A DNA stretch of 64,000 bases from Cyanobacteria bacterium FACHB-63 (GTDB lineage Bacteria; Cyanobacteriota; Cyanobacteriia; Leptolyngbyales; Leptolyngbyaceae): assembly GCA_014695255.1 (NCBI GenBank), contig JACJNX010000028.1, positions 1 to 64,000 on the forward strand, written 5' to 3'. Shown piece after piece: positions 1 to 8,356 of the stretch (the first letter of the stretch is position 1; each line of letters opens with the position of its first letter). The position numbers and the translations under genes are program-made. The notes under the pieces were generated by a model. That model had not been told where the DNA came from and searched no databases. It saw only the letters and a list, made by a program, of their open reading frames with translations.

Positions 1-188
1 CGTTGCTTGGTCTCAGTTCTGAAGAAGCGAGGAGCAATTTGTCGAGTCAGGTTTTCCAGATGTTGAGTAGCAGTCTGTAGTGAGTCTAAATGAGGAGAAT
101 GAGTTGTCGAGTTTAATTGAAAGATATCTTGAAATGCTTGTTCTGCCTCTATTTTAGCGAATCCTAATCTACAACTGTCGTAATAGTA
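1..188 (-). pseudogene. Open reading frame fragment running off the left edge
   Basis: The minus strand is open from position 188 to the window edge, about 62 codons, with no start codon. It follows a TAA stop that lies inside the inverted repeat at 167-202. The translation is hydrophilic and helical-looking, for example FAKIEAEQAFQDIF and LDSLQTATQHLENL. I do not recognise the family. Because the frame begins exactly at the presumed insertion-sequence end, it may be the downstream part of a gene cut by that element. It could also be chance open frame. Confidence 0.3.
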
Positions 189-202
189 TTACAGTTGTAG
201 AT
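167..202. repeat. 12-bp perfect inverted repeat, possible IS terminus
   Basis: ATCTACAACTGT (167-178) and ACAGTTGTAGAT (191-202) are perfect reverse complements separated by 12 nt. A second palindrome, GTAATAGTATTAC, sits at 180-192 with a different centre. The repeat abuts the stop codon of the transposase-like tail at 203, which is where an insertion-sequence terminal repeat is expected. It could instead be a simple hairpin. Confidence 0.45.
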
Positions 203-405
203 CTAAGATTGAGAACGTTTGCGGTAGTGATGATATCGAGCGACTGCTTGATGCACTCTGCGCCAGTAAGACCAATGCAAAATCGATTCAGGAGACCAAA
301 CCGTGGGAAACAACAGCCTCCACAACCAACGCTGCATTTCCCACAGACTCAGTTTGATGATAATTTTCTGAGCGCTTTGAACACAGCCAGAGAGCCAACT
401 AGAGC
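203..405 (-). mobile_element. Remnant of the 3' end of an IS transposase
   Basis: The last ~65 codons of the reading frame that ends at 203 do not fit the 2'-5' RNA ligase family. They read like the C-terminal tail of a cyanobacterial IS transposase: a tryptophan/arginine-rich segment LHWSYWRRVHQAVARYHHYR close to the stop codon. The stop lies beside the inverted repeat at 167-202. The left boundary of the IS piece, near 405, is inferred from where ligase similarity ends. The specific IS family cannot be named from this fragment. Confidence 0.5.
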
Positions 406-673
406 CAAAGGCATGGGTGTAATCGCTGAAGGCATCATCGCCTAGAACAGCACAGCGAATGACAAAATCAAAAGACGGAATCGATCGGGCAACTTGTTCC
501 ACATGAGCAATGAAAGAGGCTTCACCGAAATCAAAGACGGGAAAGACTAGGGTGAAATGAGGTGCAACCACATCGCGATACAAGATGTCGTGTTGTTTAC
601 GCACCGATTGAATCTTTTCTAAATCTTCTGCTGATAAAGTCGGATAGTTCACCACCAGTAAGCTTCTAGCCAT
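203..673 (-). pseudogene. 2'-5' RNA ligase-family gene, 3' half replaced by IS sequence
   Basis: The first ~88 residues look like the 2'-5' RNA ligase / cyclic phosphodiesterase (2H) superfamily. They begin MARSLLVVNYP, carry one HxT motif (HFTL, about residues 39-42) and reach FSDYTHAF. Family members are usually ~170-180 residues and need a second HxT/S motif in the C-terminal half. Here that half is absent and is replaced by a transposase-like tail. The chimera is 156 residues and is probably catalytically dead. The upstream neighbour on the same strand is the acetyltransferase at 683, with a 9-bp gap, so both may once have been co-transcribed. Confidence 0.6.
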
Positions 674-682
674 GTTGCACCT

Positions 683-1324
683 CTAAGAGAAATGCAGTGC
701 GTAGAGTGCATTGATATCGTTAGACATGATTAAAGGAATGGCTTTAGTAATTTTCTCAATGTCCCAATTCCACCAGCGAATTTCGAGCAATTTGGCAATT
801 TCTGCATCGCTAAAGCGTTTCCGAATCACGGTTGCAGGATTGCCACCTACGATCGCGTAAGCTGGAATATCTTTCACCACAACAGACTTCGCTGCAATAA
901 CGGCTCCATCTCCAATTCTGACACCGGGCATAATGGTTGATTCATAGCCAAGCCAAACATCATTACCAATCACGGTATCGCCTCGACTGGGAAGGTTGAG
1001 AATTTGCTCCATTTCACCTTCCCAACCATTGCCAAAGATAGGAAATGGATAGGTTGAAATTCCGTCTAGCTTGTGGTTTGCACCACTCATGATGAATTTG
1101 ACATGGGTTGCGATCGCGCAGAATTTGCCAATAATTAAGCGATCACTGCCGTAGTTGTACAGAACATTGCGCTCAAAGCCTTGGGAATCAACGGGATCAT
1201 CGTAGTAAGAATAGTCTCCTACGATGATATTTGGAGCCGTGATGCAATCTTTGATAAAGCACACCCTTGAATGCTCAGGGAGCGGATAGCGCTGATTCGG
1301 ATCGGGACCGTAAGGATGCGTCAT
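683..1324 (-). CDS. Vat/CatB-type hexapeptide-repeat O-acetyltransferase
   Basis: This 213-residue protein belongs to the xenobiotic acetyltransferase group of left-handed beta-helix enzymes, which transfer acetyl from acetyl-CoA to hydroxyl groups. The best-known members inactivate streptogramin A or chloramphenicol. Visible signatures are YSYYDDP near residue 39, the catalytic-loop MSGANHKLDG with His84, the STYPF/FGNGW block around 90-102, and hexapeptide repeats such as VIGNDVWLGYESTIMPGVRIGDGAVIAA. The C-terminal IRWWNWDIEKI is typical of the family and the length matches Vat proteins. The true substrate is unknown; many chromosomal homologues are not resistance genes. It lies just upstream of the broken RNA ligase gene. 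Confidence 0.85.
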   Translation of the reverse strand: MTHPYGPDPNQRYPLPEHSRVCFIKDCITAPNIIVGDYSYYDDPVDSQGFERNVLYNYGSDRLIIGKFCAIATHVKFIMSGANHKLDGISTYPFPIFGNGWEGEMEQILNLPSRGDTVIGNDVWLGYESTIMPGVRIGDGAVIAAKSVVVKDIPAYAIVGGNPATVIRKRFSDAEIAKLLEIRWWNWDIEKITKAIPLIMSNDINALYALHFS

Positions 1325-1344
1325 ATCGAATTAGCTTTGTCAAT

Positions 1345-1645
1345 TTAAACTGCTACCAATGGTACCGCCAAGTCATCGTTAATGCGGCTAGCAGGGGCAA
1401 TACCGTTCGTGATCACCGTTTCAGCAGGCAATTCAGGAACAGACGCAGCATTGGTGGGATAAGGTAGCGCCATCAAACCGCAAACGACGATAAGCGGGTA
1501 ATCGTCCATCACCAGAAGTTTGCACAATCAGATCGGGATAACCATTGGTTTTTTGAGTCGTGATCACCTGCGATGTGAAGCAGTCTGGATATAATGAAAC
1601 AAGTTTTTCATTCGATGGTGAGCGGTAAAAATTCCGTTCTATCAT
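1345..1645 (-). pseudogene. Frameshifted relic of a small exported protein
   Basis: Two overlapping minus-strand frames appear to be pieces of one gene. The first (1645 downward) ends QVITTQKTNGYPDLIV...RLRFDGAT. The second (1527-1345) takes over with YPTNAASVPELPAETVITNG. Joining them with one frameshift near 1460-1475 gives a plausible continuous domain of the form xRLRFDGxxYPTNAASxP, seen in small secreted cyanobacterial proteins. No convincing signal peptide precedes it, so the 5' end may also be lost. I do not know a function. Confidence 0.4.
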
Positions 1646-1948
1646 CTTTTTTCTGCCTCATTTAATTTTTGAATACGTCTACTGTGAATAGTTATTAAAT
1701 TACTTCCGAGCGAAGCTTGTAAATATTCCCAAAATTACCATTTTGCTTAACCACGGGTATTATCCTGTCACGATCAGATGGCGCTCGAACTGTTCTACCT
1801 ACAAATCATGACCAAGATTCGCTTGCAACTCGCGCCCAAGCCGACCCAGGCTGAGAAAACCGCATAGGGAAAATCTGGTTTTGTTCCAGTTGCAATGCGA
1901 TAGATTATTGAGCGAGTAAGGCTCTATTCATTCAAGCTCTCTAGTCCG
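1646..1948. other. Gene-poor decayed region
   Basis: There is no credible gene on either strand. A plus-strand frame ends ...MTKIRLQLAPKPTQAEKTA at a stop near 1866 but is too short to assign. Together with the flanking relics this looks like decayed coding sequence rather than a long regulatory region. Confidence 0.4.
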
Positions 1949-2155
1949 ATGTCTTCAAGCTTAGGTCGTCTCCTCAAATTTTCTTATTTAATTCATATTC
2001 CAGAGCAGCTACTTACGATCAAGGATGCGACGTTGGTGAAGCAGACACAAGACAATTGCTGTTGGGGTGATGGTGGTAGCAATCGGAATATGCTCGGAAA
2101 ATTATTGATTGAGCTTCGCGCTCAGCTTCATGGCGAAATTAAAAAATTCGTGTAA
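1949..2155 (+). pseudogene. C-terminal remnant of a NADAR (YbiA-like) protein
   Basis: The 68-residue frame contains QLLTIKDATLVKQTQDNCCWGDGGSN followed by a stretch ending RNMLGKLLIELRAQL. This matches the C-terminal end of NADAR/YbiA-fold N-glycosidases, whose consensus is LLxTGDxxLVExTxxDxYWGxGxDGxGxNMLGKxLMxVRxxL. The N-terminal three quarters of the ~150-residue domain is absent upstream, and substitutions such as DGSGK to SNR suggest decay. NADAR proteins act on ADP-ribose or riboflavin-pathway intermediates. This piece cannot fold as a complete domain. Confidence 0.55.
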
Positions 2156-2246
2156 GTCTCTTCGGGCAAGCCACTCTAGCATTCTGCAAAAGACATTGGA
2201 TCAGAGGTATAGATTTCGGTAACTGCTGAAATGTCTGCACAAGATT

Positions 2247-2360
2247 CTACAACTTAGCCAGCTTATCGTCTGGAATGTGAGCGATCGCTTCACTCACTCT
2301 GATTCTCAGGTCGGCAAAATTGCTTTGCATACCGTTCCTTCGGTTGCTGTGATGACTCAT
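2247..2360 (-). pseudogene. Short antitoxin-like fragment
   Basis: A 37-codon minus-strand frame reads MSHHSNRRNGMQSNFADLRI and then RVSEAIAHIPDDKLAKL before a TAG stop. Beyond the stop the same frame continues NLVQTF. The pattern AIxxxPDDKLxxLYxLVQ resembles the N-terminus of small cyanobacterial antitoxin-type proteins, with the TAG replacing a codon such as TAC. It is a weak call made by pattern only, and no toxin partner is seen. Confidence 0.22.
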
Positions 2361-2432
2361 TGTGGCATCTGAATCCTCTGATTCTCAAATTCTGGACTAA
2401 TATAGTTTTGCCCTAGTTACCCAGTTCAATCT

Positions 2433-3383
2433 ATGTCCGACCCTCAAGCAACGTTTTCTCGGCTCAGACAAGCCCTCGATCAAATTGTGGTCGGTCAATC
2501 CTCATTAGTGCAACAGCTTCTAGTTGCGATGCTGTCTGGGGGGCACGTAATTTTAGAGGGGGTTCCGGGGACAGGGAAAACGCTGCTCGTGAAAGTCATG
2601 GCGCAATTGGTGCGATCAGAGTTTCGCCGCATTCAACTCACGCCAGACATTTTGCCATCGGATATTTTGGGGACAAATATCTTTGATCTGAATACTCGCA
2701 GTTTTGTGCTGAAGAAGGGTCCTATATTCACTCAGATTCTATTAGCGGATGAAATCAATCGAACGCCACCGAAAACGCAATCTGCACTGCTCGAAGCAAT
2801 GGAAGAACAACAAGTGACGCTCGATGGAGAAGGCTTGCCACTGTCTGATTTCTTTTGGGTGATTGCAACACAGAATTCACTGGAATTTGAAGGAACCTAT
2901 CCTTTACCAGAAGCGCAACTCGATCGCTTCCTCTTCAAGCTAGTTGTTACTTATCCCGATGCGGCGGCTGAGAAGAAAATGCTGCTGAATCATCAAGCGG
3001 GATTTCAGGCAAAACGGCTCGATTTAGATAGGATTAAGCCTTTAGCATCGGTTGAGCAAGTTTTACAGGCGCGGCAATTGGTACGATCGCTCACCGTCGA
3101 AGAGTCAATTCTGGATTACTTACTCTCTGTGGTTCAGAAAACCCGTCACCATCCTGATTTAGTTCTAGGAGCATCGCCACGATCGGCAGTAGCCTGGTTG
3201 AATGCCAGTAAAGCCCACGCTTGGTTAACAGGTCGCAATTATGTGGTTCCAGATGATATTAAAGCAGTTGCACCACCCTTGTTACGACATCGATTAATCC
3301 TGCGTCCTGAAGCTCAATTAGATGGTGTGAATGTGGATGCGGTGATCAATACGGTTCTCAATCAAGTTCCTGTTCCTCGATAA
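2433..3383 (+). CDS. MoxR-family AAA+ ATPase
   Basis: This 316-residue AAA+ ATPase of the MoxR family is thought to act as a chaperone that assembles or activates partner complexes, often with a DUF58/vWA protein. Walker A is GVPGTGKT (43-50), Walker B ILLADEIN (102-109), and sensor 1 lies in ATQN (145-148). The arginine region LPEAQLDRFLF is at about 158-168. The C-terminal lid includes LGASPRSAVAWLNASKAHA, a MoxR signature. It starts at an ATG and ends 2 bp before the DUF58 gene, so the two form a tight operon. Confidence 0.93.
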   Translation: MSDPQATFSRLRQALDQIVVGQSSLVQQLLVAMLSGGHVILEGVPGTGKTLLVKVMAQLVRSEFRRIQLTPDILPSDILGTNIFDLNTRSFVLKKGPIFTQILLADEINRTPPKTQSALLEAMEEQQVTLDGEGLPLSDFFWVIATQNSLEFEGTYPLPEAQLDRFLFKLVVTYPDAAAEKKMLLNHQAGFQAKRLDLDRIKPLASVEQVLQARQLVRSLTVEESILDYLLSVVQKTRHHPDLVLGASPRSAVAWLNASKAHAWLTGRNYVVPDDIKAVAPPLLRHRLILRPEAQLDGVNVDAVINTVLNQVPVPR

Positions 3384-3385
3384 CT

Positions 3386-4690
3386 ATGATTCCTTCGCGC
3401 CGAACCTACGGATTGTTAATACTCGGTGGCGCGATCGCTGCCGTTATTTTCTTGTTTAACGCTGCATGGTCGATCGCAGCATTGTTATTGTTTGATCTGA
3501 TTGTTCTTGGACTCGCAATTTGGGATGGTTTGCGAACCAAGCCCCATCAGGTGAAAGTTCAGCGACAAGTAGCATCCAGACTGTCGATCGGGCGAGACAA
3601 TTTAGTGAGTTTAACCGTCGAATCGGGAGCGCGATCGGCGGAAGTGCGAATCTATGACAAATATCCGATCGCGTTTTCAGCGTCATCGATGCCCTTAGCA
3701 ACAAAGCTTGCACCGAACCTCAAACAAGAACTATCCTACACCGTGCATCCTTCTGAGCGGGGAGAGTATCACTGGAAAGAGATCCAGGTTCGTCAGCTTA
3801 GTCCGTGGCGGTTAGCTTGGCACAATTGGAAGATACCACAAGATCAGAAAGTTGCGGTTTATCCTGATTTGATTGGACTACGATCGCTCTCCATTCGATT
3901 AACGTTAGAATCCTCTGGATCAATTCGTCGCGCTCGTCGATCGGGCATTGGAACTGAGTTTTCTGAACTGCGAGAGTATGGTATTGGGGATGATCCACGT
4001 TTTATTGATTGGAAAGCTACTGCGCGACGCGGACAGCCTTTAGTGAGAGTCTTAGAACCAGAGCAAGAGCAAACTTTGATTATTTTGCTCGATCGAGGCC
4101 GGTTGATGACTTCGCAGGTGAAAGGATTAACGCGGTTTGATTGGGGATTGAATGCCACCTTAGCATTAGCATTAGCAGGACTGCATCGGGGCGATCGAGT
4201 TGGCGTTGGAGTCTTCGATCGACAAGTGCAGACCTGGATTCCACCAGAGCGCGGACAAGCTCATCTGAATCATCTAATCGAACGATTAACTCCAATTCAA
4301 CCGGAGATTTTAGAGCCAGATTATCTAGGTGCAGTCACAACGTTAGTCAATCAACAAGCGCGACGTGCTTTAGTTGTGGTCATTACCGATATTGTGGATA
4401 ATACTGCGTCTTCCGAATTACTTGCAGCATTGGGAAGATTGACACCGAGATATCTACCGTTCTGCGTCACACTACGCGATCCACAGGTTGATCAGCAAGC
4501 ACACACGATTACTGAGGATTTACCGTCAACTTATCAAAGAGCCGTTGCACTTGATTTAATAGCTCAGCGTCAAATTGCATTTAGCACATTAAAGCAGCGT
4601 GGCGTTTTGGTATTAGATGCACCTGCGAACCAAATTACGAATGAATTGGTCGATCGCTATCTCCAACTCAAAGCCAGAAATCAGCTTTAG
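3386..4690 (+). CDS. DUF58 (vWA-like) membrane protein
   Basis: The 434-residue protein has two N-terminal membrane segments (about residues 8-45) and then a cytoplasmic region. The DUF58 core is RRSGIGTEFSELREYGIGDD followed by PRFIDWKATARRGQPLVR, around 185-222. After it comes a vWA-like fold beginning TLIILLDRG, where the metal-site DxSxS is degenerate (DRGRLM). DUF58 proteins pair with MoxR ATPases, and this gene starts 2 bp after one. The biochemical role is unknown; envelope-protein maturation or assembly is the usual inference. Confidence 0.9.
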   Translation: MIPSRRTYGLLILGGAIAAVIFLFNAAWSIAALLLFDLIVLGLAIWDGLRTKPHQVKVQRQVASRLSIGRDNLVSLTVESGARSAEVRIYDKYPIAFSASSMPLATKLAPNLKQELSYTVHPSERGEYHWKEIQVRQLSPWRLAWHNWKIPQDQKVAVYPDLIGLRSLSIRLTLESSGSIRRARRSGIGTEFSELREYGIGDDPRFIDWKATARRGQPLVRVLEPEQEQTLIILLDRGRLMTSQVKGLTRFDWGLNATLALALAGLHRGDRVGVGVFDRQVQTWIPPERGQAHLNHLIERLTPIQPEILEPDYLGAVTTLVNQQARRALVVVITDIVDNTASSELLAALGRLTPRYLPFCVTLRDPQVDQQAHTITEDLPSTYQRAVALDLIAQRQIAFSTLKQRGVLVLDAPANQITNELVDRYLQLKARNQL

Positions 4691-4751
4691 GGGGAAGTTC
4701 GGTGATCGGGCAAAACAGTAGATTCAGAAGTATTGTTAATTCAATCGACCG

Positions 4752-5201
4752 ATGAATCCTCTTAAGCACAAAGAACTGTTACGCGGTATTTTTGCTGTTA
4801 CGCTGATTATTGTTGGAATCACTCACTTTCTTGCACCCCAAGAGTACGCCAAAATCGTACCGCCCATCTTTCCAGCGTTCACTTCGGTTTATGTGAGCGG
4901 AGTCTTTGAGGTTCTGGGCGGCATTGGATTGTGTATTCCTTACTTAAGTGTTGCAGCAGCATGGGGACTGATTTCTCTGTTTATTGCAGTCTTTCCTGCC
5001 AACATCTATCTCGCATTGCACAGTGAAATCACATTAAACAACATTCCGCATAGTCCTTTGTTCTACTGGTTGCGATTGCCGTTTCAACCCGTATTAATTG
5101 CTTGGGCATATTGGTACACGCGCAACCCGCAAGACCAAAGAGGGGCAGAAGCGATCGTAAACCAATGGCAAAAGGTCGATCGCTTAGTCGAGAAGAAATA
5201 G
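4752..5201 (+). CDS. DoxX-like integral membrane protein
   Basis: The 149-residue protein has four predicted membrane helices: about 10-28, a second around VYVSGVFEVLGGIGL, a third around AAAWGLISLFIAVFPANIYLA and a fourth around FQPVLIAWAYWYT. Its size and topology, with G-ITHFLAPQEYAKIVPPIFP after helix 1, fit the DoxX/DoxD-like group of small quinone- or thiosulfate-linked membrane proteins. No catalytic residue can be singled out. It lies 61 bp after the DUF58 gene and converges on dapB, the two stops being one base apart. Confidence 0.75.
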   Translation: MNPLKHKELLRGIFAVTLIIVGITHFLAPQEYAKIVPPIFPAFTSVYVSGVFEVLGGIGLCIPYLSVAAAWGLISLFIAVFPANIYLALHSEITLNNIPHSPLFYWLRLPFQPVLIAWAYWYTRNPQDQRGAEAIVNQWQKVDRLVEKK

Positions 5202-5202
5202 A

Positions 5203-6024
5203 TTAAAGAATCTTCTCCAGTCCGTACACCAAAGATTTTAGAGGAAGCACTTTGCGAATCGAGAGCAGCACTCCTGGCATATAACAACTACGATCGGTCG
5301 CATCGTGCCGCAGCGTATAAATTTGTCCCTGTGCCCCAAAAATAATCTCTTGGTGTGCAACCAATCCGGGCAATCGAACGCTATGAATCCGAATTCCTTC
5401 ATCGGCTTGCGCTCCTCTCGCTCCTGCAATTTTTTCAGTTTCAGAGACGATCGCTTCGTTATAAGTCTTGCCCAGTTCCGCCAGCATTTGCGCGGTTTGG
5501 ACTGCGGTTCCGCTCGGTGCATCAGCTTTTTGATTGTGATGCAGTTCAATAATTTCGACATGATCGAAGTATTGTGAGGCTTGAATCGCGGCTTGCTGCA
5601 TCAACACAACCCCGATCGAAAAATTCGGAACAATTAAACATCCGGTACTCGCTTTATCGGCAAACTCGGCTAAATCCTGAATCTGCCCTGCGCTTAATCC
5701 GGTTGTGCCCACAACTGGACGAACTCCGTAAGCGATCGCCGATCGCACATTGTTGTAAACCGCATCTGGGTGCGTCACATCCACCACAACCCCCAACTCT
5801 TTCTCCTGCGCCAACATCGCCATCATTGACTCATACTCATTCGTCACAGGAACTTCGAGCGCCCCACAGCCGATGATTTCTCCAATATCTTCACCGACAT
5901 ACTTTGGGTTTTTTGCCAGTGCCCCAATTAACGTCATATCCGGCGACTGCGACACCGCTTTGACAATTTCCCGACCCATTTTGCCCGTCGCGCCATTCAC
6001 CACAACTGGAATTCGACCTGCCAT
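5203..6024 (-). CDS. dapB: 4-hydroxy-tetrahydrodipicolinate reductase
   Basis: DapB catalyses the NAD(P)H-dependent reduction of hydroxy-tetrahydrodipicolinate in the lysine and diaminopimelate pathway. The 273 residues match the family length. The N-terminal dinucleotide site [10 protein letters not shown] occupies 10-19. The substrate site [15 protein letters not shown] contains His162, His163, Lys166 and the SGT loop (171-173). The C-terminal half carries [20 protein letters not shown], also typical. It is divergent from chlI with a ~100-bp gap and converges on the DoxX-like gene. Confidence 0.97.
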   Translation of the reverse strand: MAGRIPVVVNGATGKMGREIVKAVSQSPDMTLIGALAKNPKYVGEDIGEIIGCGALEVPVTNEYESMMAMLAQEKELGVVVDVTHPDAVYNNVRSAIAYGVRPVVGTTGLSAGQIQDLAEFADKASTGCLIVPNFSIGVVLMQQAAIQASQYFDHVEIIELHHNQKADAPSGTAVQTAQMLAELGKTYNEAIVSETEKIAGARGAQADEGIRIHSVRLPGLVAHQEIIFGAQGQIYTLRHDATDRSCYMPGVLLSIRKVLPLKSLVYGLEKIL

Positions 6025-6123
6025 CGACTCACCTTCTAATTCAGCTTCTCTATTCTCCCACTCCCGCTTCGTGTCACAATAGGAAACGCGAATTAAAACT
6101 GCTTTACTCTTTCAGGACATCCC

Positions 6124-7221
6124 GTGACCTTTACGACACAACCGACATCACAAAACGGACGATCGACCGCTACTCCTGCTCGGCGGCGTGCTGTGTTTCC
6201 TTTTACGGCGATCGTTGGACAAGAAGAAATGAAATTAGCGCTATTGCTCAACGTCATTGATCCCAAAATCGGTGGGGTGATGATTATGGGCGATCGCGGC
6301 ACCGGAAAATCCACAACGATTCGAGCCTTGGCAGATCTACTGCCAGAAATCGATGTTGTTGCTGATGATCCGTTTAATAGTCATCCGACTGATCCCGAAA
6401 TGATGGGTGATACGGTGCGGCAATCGATCGATCAAGGCGTAGATGTGCCTGTCGTCAAGAAAAAAGTAATGATGGTTGATTTGCCTCTAGGTGCGACCGA
6501 AGATCGCGTTTGCGGCACGATCGATATTGAAAAAGCACTGTCCGAAGGGGTAAAAGCCTTTGAGCCGGGACTATTGGCAAAAGCAAATCGCGGCATTCTC
6601 TATGTCGATGAAGTCAACCTGCTCGATGATCACCTCGTCGATGTGCTGCTGGACTCTGCGGCTTCCGGCTGGAATACGGTTGAGCGTGAAGGCATTTCGA
6701 TTCGACATCCAGCTCGCTTTGTTCTCGTCGGATCGGGCAACCCGGAAGAAGGTGAACTGCGTCCGCAATTGCTCGATCGCTTCGGAATGCACGCCGAAAT
6801 CCGCACCGTAAAAGAGCCAGTTCTGCGGGTGCAAATCGTTGAACAGCGCACCGAATTCGATCAAGATCCAGTTCCATTCCTGGAGAAATATCAGTCCCAG
6901 CAAACCGATTTGCAGCGCCAGATTGTCGATGCACAGGAGCGCTTAAAGGCAATCGTGATCGATTATGATCTGCGCGTAAAAATCTCGCAAATGTGTGCAG
7001 AACTCGATGTTGATGGATTACGCGGTGACATTGTGACCAATCGGGCAGCAAAAGCTTTAGCTGCTCTAGAAGGTCGGACTGAAGTTACCGTCGATGAAAT
7101 CCGTCGAATTGCGCCGCTCTGTCTGCGTCACCGTTTGCGGAAAGACCCGATGGAATCGATCGACTCTGGCTACAAGGTCGAAAAAGTGTTCGATCAAATC
7201 TTTGGAGTTGCAGCTGAGTAA
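6124..7221 (+). CDS. chlI: Magnesium chelatase ATPase subunit I
   Basis: ChlI is the AAA+ motor subunit of magnesium chelatase (ChlH/ChlI/ChlD), which inserts Mg2+ into protoporphyrin IX at the start of chlorophyll synthesis. The 365-residue protein has the conserved [20 protein letters not shown] entry, Walker A GDRGTGKS (56-63) and Walker B LYVDEVN near 158-164. It ends in the [14 protein letters not shown] region of chelatase subunits. The start is a GTG at 6124; no upstream ATG fits. A strong hairpin terminator follows immediately, so it is probably monocistronic. Confidence 0.98.
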   Translation: MTFTTQPTSQNGRSTATPARRRAVFPFTAIVGQEEMKLALLLNVIDPKIGGVMIMGDRGTGKSTTIRALADLLPEIDVVADDPFNSHPTDPEMMGDTVRQSIDQGVDVPVVKKKVMMVDLPLGATEDRVCGTIDIEKALSEGVKAFEPGLLAKANRGILYVDEVNLLDDHLVDVLLDSAASGWNTVEREGISIRHPARFVLVGSGNPEEGELRPQLLDRFGMHAEIRTVKEPVLRVQIVEQRTEFDQDPVPFLEKYQSQQTDLQRQIVDAQERLKAIVIDYDLRVKISQMCAELDVDGLRGDIVTNRAAKALAALEGRTEVTVDEIRRIAPLCLRHRLRKDPMESIDSGYKVEKVFDQIFGVAAE

Positions 7222-7226
7222 GAGAG

Positions 7227-7253
7227 AAACCGGGTTTGACGACCCGGTTTTTT
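7227..7253 (+). terminator. Rho-independent terminator of chlI
   Basis: AAACCGGGT (7227-7235) pairs perfectly with ACCCGGTTT (7242-7250) across a 6-nt loop, followed by more T residues. It begins 6 bp after the chlI stop codon. It can also serve the convergent gene ending at 7262, because the 5' arm begins with AAA. Confidence 0.85.
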
Positions 7254-7261
7254 AGTGCAAA

Positions 7262-7801
7262 TTACAAGCTTGCCGTTTTTCCAGTCTCTGCTTGAGAAGG
7301 AATCGGTTCAACCTCCGTATATCCCATCTCGCTTGCCAACTCCCGCAGCAGCGAAATTTGCTGCTCAAACTCAAGCCCTTCTAACCGCTTCAACACATTA
7401 CTAATGGCTTCTGAAGCTTGATAATCCGCCGGCATATCTACAACCGCTTCACCCATTGCCACTGCCCAAGCGAACCAAACTAGAAGCTGATTGTTTTCCT
7501 TCAGCGCACCATAAGCGCGAGAATACTGCGTATCTGCCCGATTCACAATATCGCGCATCACTTGAAGCTGATCCTGATGCGAGAGATTCAGAAAATCGTC
7601 ACCCAATAGAAGCGGTGCTAATTCAGGTTCTGCCGCTCTTGGAGCCGCAGGCGTAACCGAGTCGCCCATTTTTTCGTAAACGTAATACAGCAGCGCCAAC
7701 TTATCATCGGCTCCCAACTGGTTAAAATCCGCGGTCGTACCCTGGATGTCCTGATCTAAATATTCAGACGGATCAACGTTCTGACTTGCAGATTGAGGCA
7801 T
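7262..7801 (-). CDS. Orange carotenoid protein N-domain-like (helical carotenoid-type) protein
   Basis: The 179-residue all-helical protein resembles the N-terminal carotenoid-binding domain of the orange carotenoid protein, although divergently. Matching landmarks are TADFNQLGADDKLALLYYVYEKMG, then VTPAAPRAA, then NRADTQYSRAY, then NNQLLVWFAWAVAMGEA, and the terminal LEFEQQISLLRELASEMGY. No C-terminal NTF2-like regulatory domain is present, so it would be a stand-alone HCP-like protein for carotenoid binding and singlet-oxygen quenching. The ATG at 7801 is preferred over an in-frame TTG at 7831. Whether the carotenoid-contact residues are kept needs an alignment. Confidence 0.6.
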   Translation of the reverse strand: MPQSASQNVDPSEYLDQDIQGTTADFNQLGADDKLALLYYVYEKMGDSVTPAAPRAAEPELAPLLLGDDFLNLSHQDQLQVMRDIVNRADTQYSRAYGALKENNQLLVWFAWAVAMGEAVVDMPADYQASEAISNVLKRLEGLEFEQQISLLRELASEMGYTEVEPIPSQAETGKTASL

Positions 7802-7987
7802 AAAACTTTTTCCATAAATAACGTCACTCAAGACGTATCAAGCTTTACCATCTAAAATCGCCCTCCTCAAGAGCGACTTCACACTCTAACCTCTGATAAA
7901 CGATCAGATCTGTCTTTTGGGCGTGTCAGGAAAGCTTGAAATTCAGTAGTGTAGCAACATTGCAAACGCAAGATAGGAGAATTTATT

Positions 7988-8356
7988 ATGTCTGAAATTA
8001 ATACTCAATCTCAGGACGCTCAACAGGTCGCTGAATCAATCGCAGCGGGCGATCGTCCTGCGCCTCAAGTAGATGTTTCTGCCGACTACGAAGCCGCTCA
8101 AGAATTTAGCACCAGCAGTATCGATCAAACTGCAGAAGGCGAAAAAGCCGCAGAAGCAGCAACAGCGACCCAGTTTGAAGCGCATTCGGCAAACGAAACC
8201 CAACTCGAACCCGACGCGCTTAATTCAGAGCCAACTGGCGATCCAGACCTATACCGAGACATGGCGAAAGATATCTCGCATAGTTCGGGCGCAACCGGAA
8301 ATGTAGACGATGACTTGATGAAAAAAGCGATCGAGCTAGGAAAACCGGGTGAATAG
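7988..8356 (+). CDS. Small acidic, probably disordered protein
   Basis: The 122-residue protein is rich in Ala, Glu, Asp, Ser and Gln and lacks hydrophobic stretches, so most of it is probably unstructured. The only ordered-looking piece is the C-terminal GDPDLYRDMAKDISHSS and DDDLMKKAIELGK. The ATG is preceded by a good ribosome site, AGGAGA, at about 7976-7981. I recognise it only as a conserved-hypothetical type of cyanobacterial protein. It is convergent with and overlaps the ATPase-like gene on the other strand by 21 bp. Confidence 0.75.
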   Translation: MSEINTQSQDAQQVAESIAAGDRPAPQVDVSADYEAAQEFSTSSIDQTAEGEKAAEAATATQFEAHSANETQLEPDALNSEPTGDPDLYRDMAKDISHSSGATGNVDDDLMKKAIELGKPGE

